Source of the DNA: Blumeriella jaapii
Taxonomy: Eukaryota; Ascomycota; Leotiomycetes; Helotiales; Drepanopezizaceae
Length of the DNA stretch: 64,000 bases
Direction of reading: 5' to 3'
Assembly (NCBI GenBank): GCA_009599575.1
Contig: VWND01000073.1
Span: 372,001-436,000, forward strand
Positions within the stretch are counted from its first letter, which is position 1. Every line of letters starts with the position of its first letter. Positions 56,691-64,000 of this stretch are shown piece by piece. The notes beneath the pieces were generated by a model. That model saw nothing but the letters and a program-made list of their open reading frames with translations, was not told the origin of the DNA and did not search any database. The translations under genes and the position numbers were made by a program.

Positions 56691-57689
56691 CTAGATTAGA
56701 CGACTGTACTGCCCAGCTCCCAGGGCGTCTCCTCGCGGCGAGAGGAGTTGGCGGCTTTGACTTTGAGGGTGACAAGGCTTGGGGATCATGGGCGGTCGAG
56801 GGCTTGTGCTTATATGCAAAGTCCCGAAGGATGGAAGCCGAGCGCGAGAGCTGGAGGGGCTAAGGCGCCGGAGGGTGCACGTGACGCGAGTCCCAAAGGA
56901 CGGCAGGAACGGTTCCTTCGCAGGATGGGACGAGGGATGAGAGAGAGATGGGAGATGGGAGATGGGCGATGGGAGAGAGAGATGCGAGCGATGCGAGCGA
57001 TGCGAGATGGATGCTGGAGATGCTGTTGTTCTGTACAGTTAGGTACTGTATGTACCGTAGGGACTCGGCATCAATCTTCGAGCCTGCTCCTGGTCAAGCA
57101 AGCGGGACGGCACGCGGCATGGCGAGGAATTCTTGATCATCGTATCGAGAAGCACTGTACGTGCTCTCTCTGTGAGTAGGGTTCAAGGTCTCCCATCGGC
57201 TTGATATCAGAAGCTGCACTGACTTCATGTAATGAATGCCATCGACGTCGATGCAACACGAGCACCGCAGCGGTCCAATGTGACACAGGTGTACCGCCCG
57301 CGCAACAACAACGACAACGACAACAACAACGACAACAACAACAACAACACGTGGAAGCGAGTGCGGTTGGACGGAGGCATGAGAACTTGCCACCAAACGA
57401 CCAAGGCTTGATCAAGTACAAGGTACCTCTCTCTCTCTACCTATGTCCGGAATATCTCATACACAAATCCACTGTCGTACAGGCAGGTATGGCAACCAAA
57501 TGCGATGTGGCACCGCAAGCCTCCATGCCTCTTCTCACTTCGGACATGCACAATCCGCATCCAGGCTCCCGTCATCTCAAAACACCTGTCCTGCGCCGAC
57601 GACCAGATCGAATCCAAGACCCATTATCAATGTACATGCGCGCTCATCTCCCATTCGTCACCCATGCATGTGTCATCTAGACGCGGCCT
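56691..57689. other. PDE1 promoter region and CPS1-like gene 3' flank
   Basis: About 1 kb. Near PDE1 are GATGGGAGATGGGCGATGGG and GATGCGAGC repeats (56,938-57,010) and a GTACAGTTAGGTACTGTATG patch (57,030). Further on is an ACAACAACGACAAC tract (57,303-57,350). No gene is supported. Confidence 0.55.
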
Positions 57690-60600
57690 TCATCGATCTC
57701 CAGCCAAGTTCATGTGCATGATGGCTTCCTTCGTCCAGTCGTCATCGTCATCGCTAGAGGCATTTTGCACGCGAAGGCCGCCCAACCCTCCACGCTGTTG
57801 ACTCGGCAAACTCCACAGATCTCCTTCCCGCCCTTCGACCGCGGGCAGGCTCGTCAGAGAATCGCCCGGCTTCGGTCCCACTCGGGGTGGGCTTGCGCCT
57901 GAAGCGCCACGAGGCACTTCGAAACCGGGAACTTCGAAGTCGCCGCGACCTTCCACGGAACTGTTCTTTTCGGAAGGATACTCGTTGCCCGACTTCTCGA
58001 ACAGGTTTTGTCGAGCCTCGGTCGGTGTATCGTCGCCCATGCTCGAGGTCTCGTTATCTTTCTCCGGCAGAATGTCATCATCATGATAGTTCGTCGCGGG
58101 CATCTCCGAGATCCCGGTAGGCAAGGGAGCGAAACTGTTCTGAGCTTGCGTCTGTTGGTGCTCCCACTCACGTTGTTCCACAATCTGGGGCGCAGACTCA
58201 ACGTGACGAAGACTGCTTGACATTACGCTGCCTCGGATGCTGCCAACGCCGCTGCGAGGTTCCAAAGTCTCGGTGACGTCGGATAGACCCGAATCGGGAT
58301 CTCGGATCCCAAATTGAGCCATCGTTCGCATTTTGCGAGTGACCCACGTCGCCAGAATCTTTCCTCTCTGTTTCTCGCCAAGTCGGGATCGGGGAAAGTC
58401 ACCTTTGTTGACAAAGGCCACGATGTCGACAACGATTTGATGTTCGTTGAGGATGGTGTTGACGATTACAGGAACAATGGACGCAAGATAAGCCTTGCGC
58501 CCCACCTCCACTAATACTACGATGAGGCCCCCGGCCTGGAATACCGCTCTATAGCAACGTTAGTGGGTATCCGTCCCCATAGAATCGAGTGACTTACGAG
58601 CCTCCAGGCACGATGTTGCGGTGGCAATTCTCAATTGAATACTCAATGTCCATGGGGAAGTGACTAAGCCCATTGATCTCGAACGTCTCTCCGATGCTGC
58701 CTAGAACGAAGAGCACCTGCATATCCACTTGTGCGCCGTTAGGTCCGATCGGTCTGCTCACATTGTGTAAGAACCCAAGGTCGCCAGTCCGGACGTATTG
58801 AACGTTGGGATCACCATCAGTTGTATGGCCGTCGAACCTTTCCGCGTCAAATGGATCTCTGGAGCCGTAGAACGATTTTACACAAGCTTCCGACTCGACC
58901 CAGATTTCACCGTACTCGCCCTCATGGCAGAGTGTCCTACTCTCTGGATTTACGATGGCGATCTGGGTTGAAACAGGAACCATTCCGGAGTCATGAAGCA
59001 GAAGTGCCTTTGGTTCTGTTTCTGGGTCAACAGGATAGACCATGCCTCGTCGCAGAGCTTGTGTATCCAGCCACAGTTCGATGGGCTCAATGCACATGTA
59101 CGATCGTGACGCGATCATAGGATTAAGGACATGAGAGTAGATAGTGTTGATGGCTGTACGGTCAAGCCCAGTCTGAGCAAAGTGGAGACGAACTTTTTTG
59201 AACACATCAACACGTGGTCTTCCTTCGGCCGATATCATCAAGTTCTTCAGCTCGTGCAAGATGAAGCCTTTACCGGGCATAATGGCCATAGCATGGTCCA
59301 GCATTTGGGGTGTAGCGTAGGTATCCTTGATTTTGTATCTTGACAAAGTCAGGAAGAGAGATATCGGATTTTGCGCAAATTCGACAGGTGAGACTAGGTA
59401 GGTCGGTGCTCCGACGAAGATACCCATGAGACAGGTGTGGATGAATCCTAACCCCATCGTACTTCGGACACAGCCCAGAACTGGTCTCGAACTCGTCATT
59501 TGACAGGTCTCTTTCTGCACTTTGCACATTCCCATGATAGTATCGTGTCCAATTTGTACCGCTATTCGACGCTGGTCTGGGGTCCAGTAGGTCCACACAA
59601 GAGCTGGGTAACCAGATTGGACCCAAGATGGCTGCATCGTCAAGCCCAGGTCCCGACATCCGCTGTTCTGTTTCGGCGGCTTAGTCGTGTTATATGTGTT
59701 AGGAATGGCAACCTTCAAGACCTGAGCTGATTGCTTGACATGCTGTGAAACGGATTTTGCTTTAACAAGTGGTCAACATCCTGGTTGACCAAGACGGCTT
59801 TGACAGAATAGTCAGCTACCATGTGGAGGAATGCTGGAGCGTCTTCATTCAGACGATTCTGGTCAAGAGGGGCCATTGGGATTGCTGTAGCGCCGAGGCA
59901 GAAACACGCATGCACCGCGTAAACGAAGTCTTCCGAGTGGGTGTACATGAGGATCAAGTGATCCCCAGGCCGGACCTTGACCTTGTTCTTCAGATACATG
60001 GCCACAGCTGACAGCTTCGTGTCGAATTTCTTCCAGGTGATACCCTTGCCTTCTTTGCCCCTGCCGTCAATGGTGCAGTAAGACAACTCTTCAGCTTGTC
60101 GGGCAACCCGCCATTGTAGCAAGTCAACAATACTGGAGAAATTGTTTAAAGGAGTGGAAGTGCGATCATCGATCACGACTTCCCGACGGTCTATGCCGGA
60201 ATATTGCTTATCCCCTGGCGACAGAATATCTTCTCGGGTTTGAGAAGCAAGTGGTGACCAGATGCCCCCAATGGGGTCAACACCGATTGGGAGGTTCAGA
60301 ACTGCTCTCTCGACCCCAAATTTCACATGGACACAAGGTAGATTGCCAAGGTCAAATTCGCGTCGACATAACATGTTACCGATTTCCTTTCGGCCGTTTT
60401 TCAGAACCTTTGGCAGAGTATCTGGTGCAGTAATCATCACACAGTACACCCTGAGGTGATGTTCTTGCATCAGAACCTCCATACACCTTTCGGACAAGGA
60501 GTCAAGAAGCGCGGTATCCAGCTGGTGAGGAGGTCCTCCAGATGCGATTGGCAATGTTGATGCCGATTTAGATTCCAGCAAGACTATGGGAAGATGTTCG

Positions 60601-63572
60601 TCGTTAACAAAGACGTCGAATGCAGAGCAATCAAAGATCTGTGGAAGATACTTCATAATAGTCACAATAAGGTGCTGCACAAAGAAGTAGCGATGCTCCG
60701 CAACCTCATGGCCATGCTCGACCCATTCTACTTTTTGACGAATTCGATCTTCGTACAAGCCCAGCACGAAGACCTTTCCTTCAATGACAGTGCCTAAGAG
60801 GCCGGTCCTGAGGAATTCTGGTTCGACAATCATAGGCGTAGGATCACCCTGCTCGAACTTGTATGGCCGGGCGTGAAAAATCTGCTCCGTGTGCTTCGGC
60901 AATGCCCAAAAGCCCCCTGACAAAGACGGAGAGTCGACCCAAATTTCACCCACAGAATGGGGCGAAGCCAGTAGCCCAGTCTCAGGATCTACGACTGCCA
61001 TAGTAGCATCGGGTATAGGGAAGCCAAATGCGCCCACTCGCACTGTACCAGGCTCAGTGGCGGCTTTCTTCCTGGCCTCGTCTCCGATAGCAACAACGAC
61101 AACCTCGTTGGTCTTAAGAGCCTCGCGATCCAGAAGAACCTCACTTAATTCCGACCGTTCATTGTTCTCGACTGTTGTTTTGTTGCCACCACCAATCAAA
61201 CTCCCGAAGCCATTTGGCGTGGACTTCTCTTTTTCCTTGTCTTCAGCTTTCTCCTCGATGGAATCATCGTCAGATCCCATGTCTAGTTTCAATGGACATC
61301 CCATCCGCTCCTCACCGCCTAGCCAATCCCTCATACTAATGACCATACCTCCATGTTCTGGTAGACACAGCATTGGAGCGACTAGTTCCCTAGCCCGAGG
61401 GTTTCGCATCGGTCGAAGCCATCTGTCCGCCAGTATTTCGTGGAATTGGCTATCGACTGTGAGTGCATCTATCAAGCACATCTTAACGTGCTGGAAATTG
61501 GGCTCCATTCCTTTTTTGAAGTTCCGGGTGGTCATCGGATCTTGCTGGTAGTTAAAGGCTGCGAACTTCAGGCCGGGATAATCTGCGAGCATCAAGGTCG
61601 CCTTGTACTTGGTGATTAAGTGCGCGTATAAGCCAGGGGTCTCAACGGCCTTGTTCTCCAACCAGACTGTGGTGTGGCCGCCATAAACAGTTAGCAACAC
61701 GCCGAGAATCATACCAATCCCCTGACGAGGATCAAGATAAGACAATAGAATCTCGCTCTTATTGCTGGTTCCAGCCATCAGCCTCCCATTCTTGTCCCGG
61801 AGACTCGTATGGAAGGCATCCCTAGTGGGGCCTGTAGGCACAGTTGACAAGATGGCACTGAGACAAGCCATCTGGTGCATGATGGTGCGATGGCTCATCA
61901 CCACTCCGCGTAAATCTCCAGTAGGTGCTCTTGAAAACTCGATGTAAGCAAGGTCAGGGACGGCTAGTGCGGGGGCTTCATCCTTCTTTTTTGGATGCCA
62001 GCTTCCGAACTCGTTTGTTTTCCACCACTCTACGCCCCTAGGCCAATTGAGTTTCTGTGTTGTGATATCCCGCTGAAACGCTTTCAAATTATTATCGGTG
62101 GTCAGCGCAAGATGTGCTTGCGTCGATGTCAGTATTACGTTGAGCTTCGCGTAGTCTTCCAGGTCATTAATAGGCACAGCAACAACGCCAGCAATGAAAC
62201 AACCGAGAAGGGCAATGGCGAAATCGATTATTTCTGTATCGCGGTAAATCAAGGCGACTCGATCACCACGGTACAGAGAACTCTTATCCCTAATGACTTG
62301 GGCCACCTTCTCGGCTCGACTCGTGAGTTTGTCCCAGGTAATAGACGAAATTTCTTTTCCTTTGGCGTCCAAAACCCAATACGCAGGGCTCTTGCCATTG
62401 GTTCGGGCTCTGTGTCTAAGTACGGCACCTATGTTGTCGAACTTGGACATCGGTGTATTCTGATCATGGGGATCAAAAACTGCAAACGGGACGTCTCGTG
62501 GCTCCAGGGGCATCTGATATTCGAGGGCAGCTGGGGGAGGGAGATCGCTGGCAGTCAACATAGGCGGAGCCATTGCGGCAGTTGGCGAAAAAGCGTCGCT
62601 AGATGAGTATCTGTGAGGCCCACCACCATATGAGCTGGAGTGGCCATGCTCGTAGGCTTGGTGGCCAGCGCTCGCAAAATCGGAGAAGTACCCTTCTTGC
62701 GGCTCACCCATCATAGTCCCCTGTGAGTCCATCATGGTCCCGGCTCTGCTTTCGAACCCTTGTCCTTGCTGCGGCGCATATCCGGTCTGATAGGCAGGAT
62801 TGAATGCATAATTTGCGCCTGAAGTTGTCGATGCCATTGTCATGGTGGGCTCTGGGGAGTTCCCGCCGAACTTAGGCGTCCGAGGCTGAAACATCTCGCT
62901 GCCATAAGCCGACACGCGCTGCGGTCCTGCATGATGGACCCCGAGTCGTAATGGTTGGGGTGGCGCCGTGTATTCCTCCTGCTGGGCCCGATTGTTTGAA
63001 AAGCTGCTATAGTCGCTCGTCAATGTCCCCGGCCTTACACCCGAGTTCGACCTGGAATGAGATTGGTGGGGTATGGCGTGTGCTGGGTTGTGTTGGTCGC
63101 TCGGCAGGTTCGAATTGGCATTGAGTGCAGCAAGAGAGGCATCGCGAGACGCACTGGTCGAAGTTTGGGGACTGTCATCAGCGTCATGTATTCGCAGGCT
63201 CCTGATCTCTGTCGTGAGCGCCGAATCGCGCTGATATTGTGATAGCAACATTGTCCGTCGTTTTTGGTAACTGCGGGCGCATATCAGCTCCAGCGTCACC
63301 GATCAGTGGGCCAACCAAGTGCTCGCGCGGTCTGCCAGCACCGGGAAATAAAAACTTGCCCTTTCTGAGTGATATCTCCCTCCTGTTGGTAGCACAAGTA
63401 AGCCAGAGTCCGCAAGTCCTTTCAGAGGCCGGATGTCCTCTCCTGCTCTCCGCATCGTGCACGCGCCATGGCCGTCAACACCTCACTCTTCAGTGACAAC
63501 ACTCCGACTGACCTCTAATTCATGTTGCAGCTGGTCCAGCTGCAGCTGGATTTCTGGAGGAGCTGCTTCCAT
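57690..63572 (-). CDS. CPS1: CPS1/DIP2-like protein: DMAP1-binding domain plus two AMP-binding domains, with one frameshift
   Basis: Exons are 63572-63513, 63382-63360, 63270-58598 and 58548-57690; corrected length is about 1871 residues. The N terminus (MEAAPPEIQLQLDQLQHELE, EGDITQKGYQKRRTMLL) is a DMAP1-binding domain as in DIP2. A disordered Ser/Gln-rich linker leads to two adenylate-forming-type domains: the first (about 300-880) with LAYIEFSRAPTGDLRGVVMS and SYLDPRQGIGMILGVLLTVY; the second (about 1090-1700) with VPNTYNTT-like IPNTYNTTKPPKQNSGCRDL, TYWTPDQRRIAVQIGHDTIM and YVRTGDLGFLHN. There is no carrier or condensation domain, so it is not a peptide synthetase. In Cochliobolus CPS1 is needed for virulence; DIP2 proteins act on fatty-acyl adenylates. 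One base is missing near 59,757-59,772. Intron 63359-63271 appears to be GC-AG. Exon 2 is 23 nt. Confidence 0.92.
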
Positions 63573-64000
63573 CTTGACGGTGTTCTGCAATGGGATGTGA
63601 GGGGTCGATTCCGAAGTCCTGGGTCCCTCTTCACCCTGTTAAATCGATTGAGAACTAACGGGCGTCGAGGGCACATAAGACCGACCAGAAGAGACGCAGA
63701 ATGGAGGAAGAATCTCCGGGAGTCAGCGATCGCGATGTGGGATGGGGTTGTGTTTGCGCAGGAGGATTGTAAGCATCCAACATCATGGGGGCATGACGAT
63801 AGTGGCTGTCTCTCGCTCTCTCCAAGGTCTGTAGGTCTGTAGAGGTACAGTTTTGTCGGTACGTCGAGCACTCGCAGAGCCGCTACTTGGCCGAGACCGA
63901 CAGACGGGACCGACTGGGGCCGGGGACGGAGCCTCAAGTCGGGCCGGTCCCAATGAGGACTAGGGCCGCTGTCCGCTATCCCCAAAAATTCTCATCGTGC
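63573..64000. promoter_or_regulatory. Upstream region of the CPS1-like gene
   Basis: The last 428 bp of the window precede the leftward CPS1-like start codon and presumably contain its promoter and leader. No second gene can be supported before the edge. Confidence 0.45.

Noticed and set aside
57690..63572. Non-ribosomal peptide synthetase and associated cluster
   Set aside because: Two AMP-binding domains are present but no condensation, carrier or thioesterase domain; the DMAP1-binding start identifies a DIP2/CPS1-type protein.

Overview
The window looks like nuclear DNA of a filamentous ascomycete (Pezizomycotina). Coding genes are split by short GT-AG introns of about 45-110 nt. The protein set is typical of these fungi: a DUF4045 protein, an App1-type phosphatase, a CPS1/DIP2-like protein, an Ssh4-type Rsp5 adaptor and a Zn2Cys6 factor. 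A Tc1/mariner relic carries C-to-T and G-to-A changes of the kind left by repeat-induced point mutation. I cannot name the genus. All intron/exon structures were read by eye from splice signals plus continuity of conserved protein sequence.

Layout. 1-10.6 kb: 5' end of a DUF4045 gene (-), an ARL2 GTPase (-), a long GNAT-domain protein with repeated YVPPHLR-like motifs (+), and the DEAD-box helicase DRS1 (+). 10.7-13.0 kb: a dead Tc1/mariner copy split by a short LTR retroelement. 13.5-13.9 kb: a (TTAC)n tract. 14-31.8 kb: a gene-dense block with APP1-like phosphatase (-), poly(A) polymerase (-), an N2227/carnosine-type methyltransferase (+), an SDR (-), a flavin-reductase-like protein (-), an alpha/beta hydrolase (+), a proteasome chaperone 4 homologue (+) and the karyopherin Kap104/transportin (+). 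31.8-43.5 kb: an 11.7-kb stretch with no gene I can support, filled with mini- and microsatellites, polypyrimidine tracts and poly(C)/poly(G) runs. 43.5-51.3 kb: a Zn2Cys6 transcription factor (+), a UCH37-type deubiquitinase (+) and an Ssh4/Ear1-like Rsp5 adaptor (+). 51.3-54.6 kb: more simple repeats and a LINE-like insertion with a 14-bp target duplication. 54.7-63.6 kb: a class II cAMP phosphodiesterase (-) and a CPS1/DIP2-like double AMP-binding protein (-).

Most genes are unrelated housekeeping functions: ribosome biogenesis, mRNA polyadenylation, nuclear import, proteasome assembly and deubiquitination, cargo sorting, and cAMP breakdown. The only hint of a functional neighbourhood is the run of enzymes at 20.5-26.2 kb, and nothing in the sequence proves a shared pathway. 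No biosynthetic gene cluster, CRISPR array, rRNA or convincing tRNA was found.

Points worth attention are the repeated eIF4E-binding-like motif in the GNAT protein, a retroelement insertion resolved to the base by restoring the host reading frame, poly(C) runs inside 5'-proximal introns of two genes, three very small exons, two candidate GC-AG introns, and single frameshifts in three otherwise intact conserved genes. The last point suggests residual base-calling errors.
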